64,000 nucleotides of DNA from Kappaphycus alvarezii (taxonomy: Eukaryota; Rhodophyta; Florideophyceae; Gigartinales; Solieriaceae), in assembly GCA_002205965.3 (NCBI GenBank), contig NADL03000875.1, positions 92,517 through 156,516 on the forward strand, given 5' to 3'. The notes beneath the pieces are model-generated. The model made no database searches. It was not told the DNA's origin and was given only the letters and a program-made list of their open reading frames with translations. Positions within the stretch are counted from its first letter, which is position 1, and each line of letters starts with the position of its first letter. The translations under genes and the position numbers were made by a program. Shown here piece after piece: positions 11,700 through 24,832 of this stretch.

Positions 11700-12885
11700 T
11701 AATGAGAATCGGAAGGAGTGAGGTACTTTGCTGGACGAGTGAAGTTGCCGGCTTTGCTACCCAGAACGTACTCGGAACTCTAAAATTATGACCTTGAGTA
11801 CAACCTACAACTACTCGCTAACTCACTGCGTCCATCAACAAAATCCCACAAACTGAGCCATTTGAGCGGATTCCAAGATAATGGCCCGGTGACAACATTC
11901 ATTAGGGGCAATTTTGGAACTGCTTCCAAAGTTTACAAATTTCTGCAAACAGTTTGGCCCAATACACACATCAATACAGCACATTATTTTTGCAGACTCA
12001 TCGGAACCGAATTCCCTTGTGCCAAAATAACGGACTCAAACCGTCATACGTATGATGGAATCACATAACTGATTTTTGGATGCAGTCGGACAAAACATAA
12101 TCATTATTAGAAACCTCATAGGTATAATGGAATGACATAGCTGTATTTTGGATGCAGCCAGATAAACCCATAATCATAACTAGAATCCTCATACACAATA
12201 TAAAATCAAATTCCTCTTTCTAGGAGTCAATGACAGCATTGCCATAACCGACTCCTACTGTACAAAGTCAAGTACAGTAGGAAGTACAGGACTTGGTACA
12301 GTACGATGTGCAGTAGGAAGTACAGTTCCTCATTTGGCAGAAGTACAGTATGTGCACACCACTGCACCAAAGATTTTTACCATTAGCTCTACCACGTGTA
12401 CATCACATACACAACTGCCACCACGTACACGTGTCCATATCATACCTCAGCATATCTCTAGTACAGTATGCTCCTCACCCACTTACAGTACCTTCCCCTA
12501 CGTAAAATCACCCCATAAACAACATTCTGCCCTCTAAAATAGCCCACAATCAACCCTCGCACCGCTACAGTCATTACTTGTGTCGCCCACTAGCCAATAG
12601 AATTGAAGTATTTGCCCTATCAGCCAATGAGATTGCAGGGAGTAATCTATAGCCTAGGGAACAATGGGCCAAGTTCCAGCTGTCAAAATTTATGCAAAAT
12701 TTGCATAAATTGCTGACCCCTCAAAATCGGACTTTCGTCCCCGGAAACTTTGGATTTCTACCGAAATGCCTTAAGGTCAGCCTTCAATCCAGACTTGTAC
12801 TCGCATATACGGTGAAGACACCTCATGCCTCTTATGAGGCTTGGCACCGATGTAGGGGTCATGTGATCGTCTTTCCAAATCAAAA
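11700..12885 (-). repeat. LTR-A copy A1 (solo LTR, minus strand)
   Basis: Read on the minus strand it matches the other LTR-A copies from the TGTTGATTTGG-type start (here mutated, at 12885) to the GATTCTCATTA-type end near 11700. It contains the family marks: CCAATGAGATTGCAGG, the GTACAG/CTGTAC cluster at about 12259-12330, two tandem ~68-bp units, and the block ending in ATTCGGTTCCGATGA. No internal element sequence adjoins it, so it looks like a solo LTR. Confidence 0.75.
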
Positions 12886-15800
12886 ACATCGCATTTCCCG
12901 ACATCCAATGTTGACTTCTCTACTTACATGTTTATCCCACGACTGCAAGATGTGAGACCTGTTATCAAATAAAATCACTTCTTCAATGTTGCTCTCCCTG
13001 CATTCTTCAGTCCACAATCTTCTGCTCCATTTCGAGACACGTTTTATCAAGACAGATATAGTCCCTTCCCACACAGTTTTTCGAATGAAACTGTTGATGG
13101 GTTTGATGGCGGTTTGGAGTGTAGTCATTTCTATTGAACTTTTTTCGTTGACCTTCACAACAGCCAGGGAAAACAAGTTTAGGAAGAAAAGAAGGAGGCA
13201 ATATAATAAATTCTCAAAACTTGCCCTGAACAGGATCAAATCAGAGCTCATTGAGTCTTTTCCCTTACACGAAAAAGAAATTTTCAATCTTTAAACCACT
13301 AGTAGAATCAAAAATAACATTTGTAACGTTTCATGGGCCGCTCGGCATTACTGTAGACTTGCTCTCCCCTGCGTTACTATCTTCTGCATTAAAGACCTCC
13401 CCCTTCGTGAAAAATGTTCCATCTACTGCTGTATTGTACTTGTTACAAATGCATTTGGTGTTTGCCAGGGATCCAGGGTAGTGCCCTTCTACCTCTCGAA
13501 GTATAAGAAAAAAGCGATCAACATGCTTGTAACTCTCTGTATTTAATTTGATGCGTTTGCCGCGCTCCTGAGCTCGACATTACAGTTTATGGTGACGTCT
13601 ACGAAATTCCCGCACGTTATACTGGAAATACATACCGTTTTTGAAATTAGGACGACCATCCGAAGCAATAACTTCCATCATATATCGGAGTAGATGCCTC
13701 TCGGCATCTACACGATTCGAATAAATCAGAATGCGCTGGACAGTTAGCTACTCGTTGTCTGCTGTCAACGCGGTTATTTCTCCCGCTAAACGATTTACTC
13801 CGAGAATACTTTGCAAACTTTTTTAATCCCCGTTGTCCAAGCAGTGGCTCATTTTTCCAACGACACACTCGCTGGCAGATGAGATGCCCGTTTCAGATCC
13901 TAAAGAAAGATTATTTCTAACTTCAATAGTACTCTTCATGTTTTATTGTAATCATTCGAGCGAACTTTCACGGCATTTCAGTCTAGCTGGGTGTGTCGCA
14001 CTTGCCTTTACCTTAGATGCACTCTGCATCCTCATAGATCGAGACATCGTTCACAGAGCCCGTGCATAGTAGTATTTGTACCCGGGAACCGAGGGGTTCC
14101 CAACTGTTTTATGGCAATGAAATTGAAGTTGGAATGAGGTATAAGAAAGGCAGAGGGCGCGCTTGGTTAGTTCGTGCTTGGCGAGTGCATAATGTTTTTT
14201 CCGAAATTTTTCCTGCTGTCCAGAATTGACCCTGTGTAAAGAGGTATATTATGTTCAGAAGGCGAGATTAATTTTGTAGCAAAGACAGACCGCAGTAGTG
14301 ATATCCTCTAACGCGGCATAGTTGTTGACTTGTCTCTCCACACATTTCCAAATAGAATATAGGTGTGACATATTCTTTCTTTGTCAACGTCTACCTCAAA
14401 AAGTCCCTCGGATCTCAGCCTTCTGCAGGACGGCAACAGCTAGTACCTCTCGGTTGCTGTGAAAAAGAGAGCCATGGTTGAGTACAGCATAGGTCATTGA
14501 GTATCGCTGAGCCTGATTGAAGACGTTCTTCCATACAACTTCCAATTCAGTACAGCCTGCAGTGGAGGTGAGGGATTACAGTCCAACCAAAACGGCAAAA
14601 AGTGATAATGGAATGCTCAAAAGCCAATTCCAGCTTTCTCTTCTGAAGAATAGGACTTTTGCCTCAATAACCGAGCTCAAAAATAGACCGTAAATCGGGC
14701 CATGTGAGAATATATTGAAAAATTCTAGTCGCGAAGAGTGAGTTGAAAAGGATCGAAATGGTTGAGAACAGGAGAGAAAGGTCACTCTAAAAGCACCAGA
14801 TTTTTCCTCAGTGTCGGAAAGCAAAACTATGATCTATTCTATTTTAGGTTTTGTGTTCATATCATGGAAGATCCTTTTAGCTGTTTCTCTTTATCCAACT
14901 ATAGTCAAAAGGGCAATAGAATAATTATATAATTTTAGTTTCAAGTAGAAGAGCCATCTATGGTTCTCTTTACACTTCAAAAGAATTTTCTAGTCATTAC
15001 GCTGCAAAAAGCAGATAAAGAAAACGTTACAGCTAGGCCTTTCCGGTGGTAAAATACTTTCTATTTACTGCTCTCTTGTTTTTCTGGCCTCTTCCATGTC
15101 TTTCCCCTTGCGCAGGTCTTACAAGTTTCATCTCGCGTTTCTAGCAGAAAAAAGAAACGTTCTTTTTCCTTTTTTCCCCGTTTTCTTCGCTCCGGCCTGT
15201 GCAAAAATCAATTCCACCGAGTAGGGCCGAGCAAACTGCAGGCCAATTTTCTGGTCGAGATACCAGAAATGTGGGACTGATTTTCCACTGGAGGAATCCC
15301 TGTTTATATTACAGAATGTTTTGATCAACTATATATAGCTTTTCGGTAGTGAGAAGATACATGAAGGGCTAATAATTGCGACATTAGGGTTGAAGCTTCA
15401 CCAGAGGTAGAACAATTCTCTTTGACTTATTGTCTGATTAGAAGATTATTCTATTATATTTTTTCCGCGATAAGAGATCTAATGAGCCATATTCATCATC
15501 CCTACCAGTTAACCAGGCCGCTAGCTTCTATTTTAATCCCTTTTTCTTTCGTTTGCCCTTCCCCCACAGCTGCTACCGATCTCGACCATCTCTATTATTC
15601 GTCGTTTTCCTTACTTCCCCCTCATCGACCTTTTTTCTGCCGTAGATGAGTGGTTAGTTTCGGTGTATAATATGCAGCGAATCTAGTTTATTTTACATAA
15701 CTTCCAATGAAGTCAAAATGAGTCTCTTGAGTTGGTACTAGGTCCTTGGAGGGCGTGTAGCAAAGAGTTGAAAGCTATTTGAACACTTTTTAGACAAAAA

Positions 15801-18800
15801 ACAGAAAACTTCAAGTTTTAGTAAAACATATTTAAACTATGAAAACCATTAAAAAGTTGCTACTTCGTACTTTACTCGATTTGTTTTTTAGTAGCATATG
15901 AAACTGCCGTTATAATGCTCTTAGTGGCTTTTGATTTGCTGGCAGCGGGAGTCTTTTGACTCATGAGAATTATAGTTATTCGATCAATTTTTGACGCGAG
16001 CTATTACTTTCTGAATCACTCTAATTTTGGTCAACGGGCTATTTGGAACAAAAAAGTCCTTTTAAAGCTCTTTCCCATCAATTGCATCTGTTCCTCGTTG
16101 TGAAGCCACGTTATAAACAAATAATAGGAAAATTAGTTCGAAGAAGCAGTTCAGAGATTTCCTCCAACAGCAATTTCGGCTCCAACCTGATAGTTCCTTT
16201 TCCACAATAGTAATGTAAAAACTGAACACTGTCTTTAATAAATTGATGATATCCGTATTTCTTCATACATATCTTTAGAAATATCATAACTTTTTTATTT
16301 TGGAAAACATTTGTTGTAGTTTGCATCTTTTTTGAATAAATGCTGTACAGTGCGGTGCAGATTATTTATTGGATAAACGGAGAGGATGAATTAAACGCAC
16401 TCAAAAATAGAGTGTACGACCACTGTCCGTCTTCAGTAGTCCATTTTTCGTGAAATGCTAGCAATACATGGATTTGAGATACCTATAATACAAAAAATGA
16501 TTCAGCTCGAGTATATGAATACAATACACGCAATATCAGTGTGTCTCAATGAAATAGCGTCCAGTATTGCTGAGTTAAATTGAAAAGACACTCTGAAATG
16601 AGCGAAGATACTCCGGTTATACATTAATAATAATCTTCTGAACACAAAAATTGCATTCTGTTACAAGCGCAAATTTTCGATTCTTACCATTCGAAATCTG
16701 CTTCCCTTTTATGGTCACGAGATCTATTATAATGAAAGTGATAAATCATGTCACAGGGAATCTATGTCAGGAATATATCCGGCCATTGTCCCTATTTCAA
16801 GTAAGTTACTGCAAAGAAACCCAACCGACTTATTTGTATTATAATTCATAAGAAAATACAGATTTACAATATTACCGCCCCCTTCACTTATTGAAGCATA
16901 CGAACAACATATTTTCTGCAATAATATGTTCAAACCCATTGAAAAAACTTGAAACTTGGTTACTTTTCGTGACTCAGTTCATCTTGACTGCAGCATCTGT
17001 TCGAGTGGACCTAAGAACCTGTACAGCAATAATTCTAACAAGGATTAGAAATTTATATTTATGTGATGACAATTGCTACTTGTACAGCAATAGATATCCA
17101 TAGCTGGGAAGATATCGCAGTTATAATGTTAGTCGTTCAACAAGTTCTGAAGAAGTATTTTCTTTATTGGCCATCGCACTGGGTAGGTTCAATTGGCTTC
17201 TTTTCGCATGCCTTTGCTGTCATTTTTATGCGTTCAACGAAATTAGCTACTTCTACTTGAAATTTATTTCATTAGAAGCTCAATATTTGAAATTATTGAC
17301 CTTCCTGAAACAAATCCGTAAGCCATTATCCAGCAATGTTTCTGCATTCAGATCGGAAAATAAATAATCACAAAAAACTATTTGATTTTAAGCATACCTC
17401 CACGAGCCTCTCCACTACTTTAAATTTTGGAAAATAACTTATCTGACCTTTATGTGTATTACAAGGAAGAAAAAAAAATCGATTGTAGCAACTTTCCACT
17501 TTCTTCTTACGCGGCTGTCTGTAATTCATATCTACTGACATAATGTTTTTCTCAGGACCATTTTATTATAAACTGTTCTCTCAATCCACCTATAGACAAC
17601 TTAATAACAGCTAATATGATGCACTTTGACATATTCAACGGAATTGATTACCATACTTTATCGATTCATCGCGATCGGTTCTTATTCTTATGTTAATATT
17701 TTGGATTCCGAAAATATGAATAACGAGAAGTAATACCAAGCTTTCAATTCAGCACAAAATTCCTTGGATTGACACCTAGGAAACTTTCATAGTGATCAAC
17801 AATCCAAAAAAGCTCTGTTGTGGAAGGATTTATACCATTGCTTCCCAAAGCGAAGTAATTATTGTATAAAATGACGTAAATTAGTGGCATTAAAAAAATC
17901 CATATCAAGCATTTGTGCCGTGTAGTATTTTGTACTACGATAGCTGCGAGAATAAGATTTCATCGCCGCAAATAAGTTCCCGTCATTTTCATGGAATAGA
18001 TCCACTCATATGAAGCATTATGTATTTCGAAATCTACTTTCTGCTAATCGCAACATTTTTTGTGGGATCACAATCTGCAGTTTCTGTTATTTCACTTCCA
18101 GAAAAATATTCTGCTTTTTATTGTGCAATTTTATCTTCATGAGACAAGAGATTGTACTCCCATCATTCGCTGCTGAAATATCATATTGTACTGTGCTAAT
18201 CATTTAAAACAGACTTTCCTCTTCTGTTCTCTAAGACTTTGTTGAGTCGGGCGTCTAAATAGTTGTGTTCTCAGAAGGAGTTGTTTACATTTTGAATCTA
18301 GATGAAAAAGGCCAACTGCTATGTGACACTAAATTTCAATAATTCCCAGATAATAACAGCTATCCTTTGAATTCTACCACATATGGCCATTTTTACACAC
18401 TGGTTATTGTTTCTGGTACTCTTTTTCTATAAAAATGGATCAATTAAGCCTTCTAAATGTTTAGCCAGGTGTAGTTACGAGTGCGCTGGTGTTAACGTAT
18501 CTTCCCAGAAATAGGTTTCCGTCTTTTTCTTGTTACCCTGAAGGGATTTTGAGCGGGAATACGAGAAGGAAATAATTTCATGTGCCACATACAGTAGAAA
18601 GTTCTTAGAAATAAGAATTTTTGAAAGCAGTGATTAACAGGGTAAAAATGTGGAGTCAAATTTGCCTATCAATAAACAGTTTTAGTTCATTCACGAAATT
18701 GAATCATTAGACTTCACATGTTATCAGTGAACCCTGTTGAAGAGAAAATAGGCTACAATGGATACCGCGGTCGAGTGGCTTTAAATATACTCTTTTCTAT

Positions 18801-20309
18801 AGTAGTAACGGTTCTCTAAACAAGTTCCGAAATTGAGTACTAATGTCCTGTAAATAGTCATTTGGTGGTAAAATATCGTAATCTAATATCTTCTCGTTGT
18901 TTTTAAACAAATAGAGTCATGCAGAGCCGATATGTATTCAAAAAAACTACGAAAAAAGCTGGCTATTACCTTCTAACTCATTTTAATGCAGGCATATTCA
19001 CCTGTTACGCAAATTAATTGATTTTCTGATAATTCGTTTGAATTTTTTGGCCGGTGTTATTCTCTATTTATACACCATATCCCCAAAAGCTAAAACATTT
19101 CCCCTTTTGTACTGATAAATTCCATCTATTCTGAACTGCGCACTATTTATCCCCTATCTATACAAATTTCTTTCTAAAAAAGCGGACAGGTACAGTCAGG
19201 GTAGATACTCTGCAAAAAGGGACATGTATTCCAAGATAAGTGAATATTCTGTAGTTGTAAATATCAATTGGGATATTTCTTAAAAATGAGCACTGTTAGT
19301 TTAGACGTACTTATCCAGTGATATTGTACCCAAAATCCTCGAAAGTACCAAATCATTGAATATTTTTTACCAAAAAACACGTAAAGAGGTTAAAGATGAT
19401 GTTTTCTCTAATGGGAATGTCAAATTTCCTGTAGATTAAATTACGGAAATATTACAAAGAAAATTTGCAGATAACTGTTTTTCTAAGCTACTGGTGCGAA
19501 TAGCTGGGGAAACTCTTTCACGAATATTCTAAAGATGTGCGATACTGAAATAAATGTTATCTTGAGAAGAAAATAACCTCAGTTTTGGATCTCTGAATGA
19601 CAAAAAAGGAGTAAAGATGAATTCACATACCCAAGCTATCGGGGTTTGAAAAAAACCCAACAAGAAACGCCTATTATTCCTGATCTTAAATTGATCTATT
19701 GCAATTGCTATTCGTAAGATAGATCAGAACTGGCAGTACAAATCGAAATTTCTGGACCTCTGCGGTATTGTCACTTCATAACCAGAAAGATCTGCAAGTT
19801 TCTGTCTGATGTTCCTAGATCCCGAAATAATCCAGGAAAGCCATGTAAACAGCTAGGGACGAATCTGTTGATGTATTTGCTGAAAATTAGTATTCGGAAT
19901 AAATTTCTCAACTATAGAAGCAATTATACACTGACCGAAGACTTCTGAACTCGTTTTTACACCTTGTTTTTACTTAGAAAGCAATGGCTGTCTTCTTTGG
20001 TTAAGTCCTAATTAGGTATAATTACGGATCTGTGCAACTATATTGGAATTTTCGTTAAAATTTATACCTTATTTAATAAATTCAAGTTGGAGCTATGGGT
20101 TTCGTCTCTTTTTTATCATTATTTGGGTAAAGAAAAAAGTTTTGATCAGAAGTTTATGTGAAAAAGAGATACTAGGACAAAGAAAAGAATTTAAAAAGTA
20201 TGAAATAGGGTGTACAGGTTACAATAAAGAATGAATAAATATATTTATTTGGGACTAAGCTTCAAATGCGAGCGCATAAATCCAGACCCCAGCTGAAGTA
20301 TTTTGATAG
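12886..20309. other. long AT-rich stretch without recognisable genes
   Basis: About 7.4 kb with visibly low GC and stops in all frames; the longest frames (about 100-135 codons near 12.9-13.3 kb) show no family features. A small GGAACC/GGTTCC hairpin sits near 14085. It is probably very old mobile debris or heterochromatic filler. I saw no RNA gene in it. Confidence 0.5.
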
Positions 20310-20974
20310 AACCGGATAGCGGAGTAAGTCTCTGTGCGGATGAAGTTGCCAGCTTAGCTGTCCAAAGTTTATCGGATGCACTGAAACTACAATATTAATT
20401 AATAACTGCAACTATTCAGTCCTTAACTTAAGCTAATATATCGAACAATGATATTGAAGCATGCTGATAACTTGAAGTACGTTGGCTCATAAAAATGAGC
20501 TGTTCAATTCCTTATTTAACTGCTTTCAAAGCTGATGTATATCTGTAAACAACCTCGGCTCACTGGAATAATTCGTTATCTGAATTATTTTCTCCAAGTA
20601 TAGAAACTATAATGCGATCACTCGAAGTAAAGTGAGCCATAACTAATATTTTACATACCAATAGAGCTTACAAGTGTAATTGACCAGCCAAGAAAATTAG
20701 AGCATATGATCATGTCGACAATGAGATCGCAGGAAGAAATATTTTTCCTGGCACTACAATCTAAGTTCTTCTTTTAAAAACATGAAAAAAGTTCACAAAT
20801 TTCTAAGCTTTCAAATCGATCGTTCGTCCCCAGAAGCTTTGGTTTTCGGGAAAACTTGCCCCACATGCCCCTTCAACAATGCATATGTGACACTTCCCAG
20901 GTGCACAGATTTGAAAGCTTTGTTTAAAACGTGTTATTCATGAGATGGTCGTGTGATCGTCCCTTGAAATCAAC
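20310..20974 (-). repeat. LTR-A copy A5, strongly degraded (minus strand)
   Basis: The minus strand starts TGTTGATTTCAAGGGACGAT at 20974 and retains the LTR-A order, including GGGGACGAA, a CAATGAGATCGCAGG-like block, and the end segment resembling A1 near 11700-11760. Identity is much lower than between A1 and A2. Confidence 0.6.
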
Positions 20975-21079
20975 AATTTTTTGGAAAAAAATACGTAGGA
21001 GCTTGCGCGGCACTCTACCCATCCAAATGTGGTTTTCTGCAAATGGGACTAAATCGAAAGGAATATAATCAACCAGATG

Positions 21080-22168
21080 GCAGAAAATCAAACCGACAGC
21101 AAGAAATCCTTGTTGTTCGTCCTCTATCCCAAGTTGACAGTATTGACTACAATTAGACCTATGCTCCTGTGATGAAATTTACGTGGGGTTCTGGGCGCAC
21201 AAGGGATAATTAATGGTTGAACTGATGGTTGAAGCTTCTGGTGAGCTGATCGGAGATCCTGAACATGTTCTAAATAGAGAAGCATTCAACAGAAGTGACA
21301 ATGAATTGTTAGCAAAAAAATACTAAATTCAAAGGTATTCTAGAACAACGGCCCTAGGGTTGTAATTACAGGGTTCTGAGAGTTCACCTCGCATATTGCA
21401 GTGAGGCTGACATTAATTCACATCATGGAAGAGTTCCATTGATCCACCTGGAGAGATAACACAAAGCACTTGCTGATTGGTCTTGCCTGGAAAGTATCTA
21501 GGAGTATGCCAGGTATCCATCATGGCTTCGTCTAATTGGCTCTATGTTCTTGACAAGTTGCATCGGTGTCAGATTACAGTTCAATAGTTGCACTGATGTC
21601 TCCGTATAGTTCTCATGTCGTTTGACGGCTACTGGCGGGATATTGTGTACAAAAAGGATACTACTGGTCATATTCGTCACAGTTTACGTCCGTCAAAGTT
21701 TTGCTGGCCCTGACCACACCCATCAATCTTTTCTTACAATAGATAGAGATTGTAAAAGTTTTTCCTAACGGAGATCTAGAAGAATGTTTTTACATGGGGC
21801 AAACGGAAGAAATCAAAGTAAAGTAGAAAGAGACGTCTGTATTCCGATCCAAAAAGGCCACATATGGACTAAAACGGGAAAACACCTTCAGTGACGCATA
21901 AATGATTGAAGAGATCAAAAGTTCCCAAAATTCTGTATATTTTGTGTACAACTCGATTGAACCCCGTCATTTTCTCGGCTTGAAATTTGTTAAAGACTCG
22001 CCTGGAATTGACCTTTATCTTTCAGTGGAGATATACGTTCGTACAGCAGTTTGCAGGTTTATTCTAGGGTTTGAAAATGTTTTGGGAGCCTCAATTGGAG
22101 ATGAGAATCGACATGACCTTAGAACTCCTGTCTGTTTTGAATCCCGGTTTGCTTCTAGAGTCTCGCGT
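21080..22168 (+). pseudogene. Copia reverse transcriptase remnant joined to LTR-A copy A2
   Basis: QVDSIDY.TYAPVMKF (about 21130-21180) matches the Copia RT motif seen as EGVDYSDTFAPVIKF in Copia-3. FPNGDLEECFYM (about 21755-21800) matches FLNNDLEEYIYM. In Copia-3 these motifs are only about 80 bp apart; here roughly 560 bp lie between, so foreign DNA has entered the RT. HFLGLKFVKDSPG (about 21970) follows. The plus-strand order leading into A2 shows that A2 was its 3' LTR. Confidence 0.65.
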
Positions 22169-23285
22169 TGTTGATTTGGAAAGACGATCGCATGACCCCC
22201 ACATCGGTGCCAAGCCTCATAAGAGGCATGAGGTTCCTTCCACGTGTATAGGTATACAAGTGTGGGTTGAAGGTGGAATCAAAGGCATTTTGGAAGAAAT
22301 ACAAAGTTTCCGGGGACGAAAGTCCGATTTTGAGGGGTCAGCGATTTATGCACATTTTGCATATATTTTGACAAGTGCAACTTGCCCCTTTGTTCCCTAG
22401 GCTATAGATTACTTCCTGCAATCTCATTGGCTGATAGAGCAAATACTTCATTTCGATTGGCTCTTGGGTTACACTTGTAATGACTGTAGCAGTGCGGGGG
22501 TTGATTGTGGGCTTTTTGAGAGGGCAGATTTTTGTTTATGGGGTGATTGTACGTGGGGTAGGGTACTGTAAGTGAGTGAGGAGTATATTGTACGAGAGAT
22601 ATACTAAGTTATGGTATGTACACGTGTAAATGGTGGAAATTGTGAATGTGATGTACACGTGGTAAAGCTAAGAGTAGAAACCTTTGGTGCAGTGGTGTAC
22701 ACATACTGTACTACTGCCACATGAGGAACAGTACTTCGTACTGTAAATCCTACTGTACATCCTACTGTACATCCTACTGTACTTGAATTTGTACAGTAGG
22801 AGTTGGTTATGGTAATATCATTGTCATTGACTCCTGGAAAGAGGTATTTGATTTTATATTTTGTATGAGGATCTTAGTTATTATTATGGTGTTATCCAGC
22901 TGCATCCAAAAATCAGTTACGTGATTCCATCATACGTATGAGGTTCCTCACTATGATTACGGTTTGTCCGACTGCATCAAAAATCAGTTATGTGATTCCG
23001 CTATAAGTATGAGCGATTGAGTCCGTTATTTTGGCACAAGGGAATTCGGTTCCGATGATTCTGCAAAAATAGGATGCTGTATTGATGTATGTATTGGGCC
23101 AAACTGTTTACACAAATTTGTCAATTTTGGAAGCAGTTCAAGAATTGCCTTTAATGAATGTTATCACCGGGCCGATATCTTGGAAATCTGCTCAAATGGC
23201 TCAGTTTGTAGGATTTTGTTAAATGGACGCAGTGGTTTAGCGAGTAGTTGTAGGTTGTACTTAAGGTCAGAAGTTTAGAGTTTCG
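22169..23285 (+). repeat. LTR-A copy A2 (3' LTR of a truncated Copia)
   Basis: Starts TGTTGATTTGGAAAGACGAT directly after RT debris. It contains two ~68-bp tandem units (about 22865-23000) and a cluster of TACTGTACATCC words (about 22735-22800). Similarity to A1 and A3 stops near 23285, where it abuts a Ty3 chromodomain. Confidence 0.8.
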
Positions 23286-24038
23286 AGTAAAATTTTTTTT
23301 CTTGAGTTATGATTCGGGAAGCCATGGGTTCTCATGATCTCATATCCCTTCCATTTGTCAAGGAGTTTATTTTTTCCAAAGTTTATTCTTATTAGCGAGT
23401 ATAGATTCAACTTCGTATTCTTCATGTCCATCTTGAAATCGGAGAGGTGGTGGGGGTACAATTTGTCGGTTCAATTTATCTTTAAAAAAAGGTTTCAGCA
23501 GGTTGCGTGGAACGCATTATTTATTTTTCTCTCAGTCAGCGGTTGAGATAGCTACACAAGAAAAGTCACATCGTTAATATTCTCTGTCATTTCAAATGGA
23601 TCACAATATTTTGGGTTCAGTTCGTGTGATCCAGCCGCATCTTTCAGTGATAAGTTCTCTGTTGATAGCCAAACCTTATCACCAATCTTCAACATAGATG
23701 GTCTTCTTTTCTTGTGTACATATTTTGAGGAGGACTCTTTGGATTTTTGGATCTGGTTCTGGGCTTTCCTATATGCTTCTTGCATATCTCTTAGGAAAAC
23801 TGTTGCCGCTGGATTGTCTGACGCTAAAACATCCAGAAGTACCGTTTTATAAATTTTCTAATTGAATAAAAATGGTGAGAAAGTTGTGGTTACATTCACA
23901 GCGGAATTGTAATCACCTTCAAAATTTACCAGGTAATTATACCAATCTGATTTGTCGAAGCTAACAATAGCACGATCACTTTGTCTATTTTCCTGTTCAT
24001 TATCTCCTATTGTTCATCAGTTTGTGGGTGGTATGCAA
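23286..24038 (-). pseudogene. Ty3 chromovirus integrase, second half with chromodomain (element G1)
   Basis: Minus strand. It starts AYHPQTDEQ..MNRKIDKVI at the insertion break (24038), the part before the catalytic Glu. The open piece 23785-23552 has the C-terminal motif KIGDKVWLSTENLSLK..HELNPKYCDPFEM. After frameshifts come NNAFHAT and EVESILANKNKLWKK..DHENPWLPES, a chromodomain-like segment that in chromoviruses guides insertion to modified histones. Several stops break the frame. The first half of the same integrase lies at 31230-31795. Confidence 0.75.
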
Positions 24039-24426
24039 TATTGAAAACATTAACCAGTGAGCCACATGCTCTGGCTCTCTTGTGCTACTGAGCGGACCAT
24101 AACATATATATATCAACAACCCCCTCGCTCAGAGGCACTAGCTAGCAGTATAGTCGGATCCTGCAGCGGACAAACGTTTTACTGATGCCATAAATTTACT
24201 CTAGCACTACCACGAAATGCTTGTCGAGAAGTTCAGAGCTTACACAGGGCATTACAGTAACCCTCATAACAAATATCCAACTCAGTGCACCCAGCGAGAC
24301 TCGAACCCGCGATCATAGCGGAAACGTCAACTGGGCCCATAACCTGTTGAAAACGTTAACCACTGAGCCACATACGCTGCGTCCCTAGTTCAACTGAGCG
24401 TACCGTAACATATATATATATCAACA
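24039..24426 (-). mobile_element. 388-bp TRIM-like miniature LTR element
   Basis: Two direct ~80-bp terminal repeats (24039-24118 and 24345-24426) both end in TCAACA on the plus strand, and the inner one starts TGTTGA. Read on the minus strand: LTR, at once a primer site, about 210 bp without coding capacity, purine tract GAGCGAGGGGGT, LTR. This is the build of terminal-repeat retrotransposons in miniature. The same LTR plus primer site occurs at 31138-31229 in front of a gag, so a larger Copia relative (Copia-X) exists. Confidence 0.75.
24331..24344 (-). promoter_or_regulatory. primer binding site, half-tRNA type
   Basis: Minus strand GGTTATGGGCCCAG directly after the LTR. It is complementary to the anticodon arm of eukaryotic initiator tRNA-Met (CUGGGCCCAUAACC), the mode known from Drosophila copia, rather than to a tRNA 3' end. 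Confidence 0.7.
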
Positions 24427-24449
24427 TTATCATCATATATCTTGGAAAA

Positions 24450-24680
24450 GTGTTAGAGGTCTAAGCTGAAGGGAAAGTTGGATAAGAAAGTTTGGGGAAG
24501 TGAAAGGAAGTTCGCCAGCTCTAGCTAGGATTTACTTCGGATGCTCGTCAATCACAACTTAAATAGCACTCTTTTCTACCTCCAGCATATAACTCCAACT
24601 CCAAGTAAACCTAAGCTTCAAAGGAGGGACACCCAATACTACCAATCATCATCTAACATAACATAGTTGCCTTGACAGTA
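24450..24680. repeat. repeat family R3, left copy
   Basis: Shares GTTCGCCAGCTCT, the ATAACTCCAACTCCAA region and GACACCCAATACTACCAAT with 31796-32020 in the same orientation. The nature of the family is unknown; it may be another LTR. Confidence 0.6.
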
Positions 24681-24683
24681 TAC

Positions 24684-24832
24684 ACTGTGCAGATTGTACT
24701 AGTTGTGCACGTGCATGCGCCAAACGGCTCTATAAACTGCATAAATTGTACTACCTGTACACGTGCATGCGACAAACCGCTCCATACCCTGGGTAGACTG
24801 TACTAGCTGTACACATGCAGTGACATCGCAAA
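24684..24832. repeat. minisatellite, three ~52-bp units
   Basis: Units start near 24684, 24736 and 24788 and share TGTACTAG.TGTACACGTGCATGCG.CAAAC.GCTC, the last one partial. Confidence 0.6.

Noticed and set aside
12880..13294. Overlapping 135-codon minus and 102-codon plus frames
   Set aside because: Neither strand shows a domain; AT-rich sequence beside a solo LTR.
24297..24370. Possible tRNA gene (A and B boxes, T-arm)
   Set aside because: No acceptor stem or proper anticodon arm; the A box lies in an LTR and the region between is the primer binding site.
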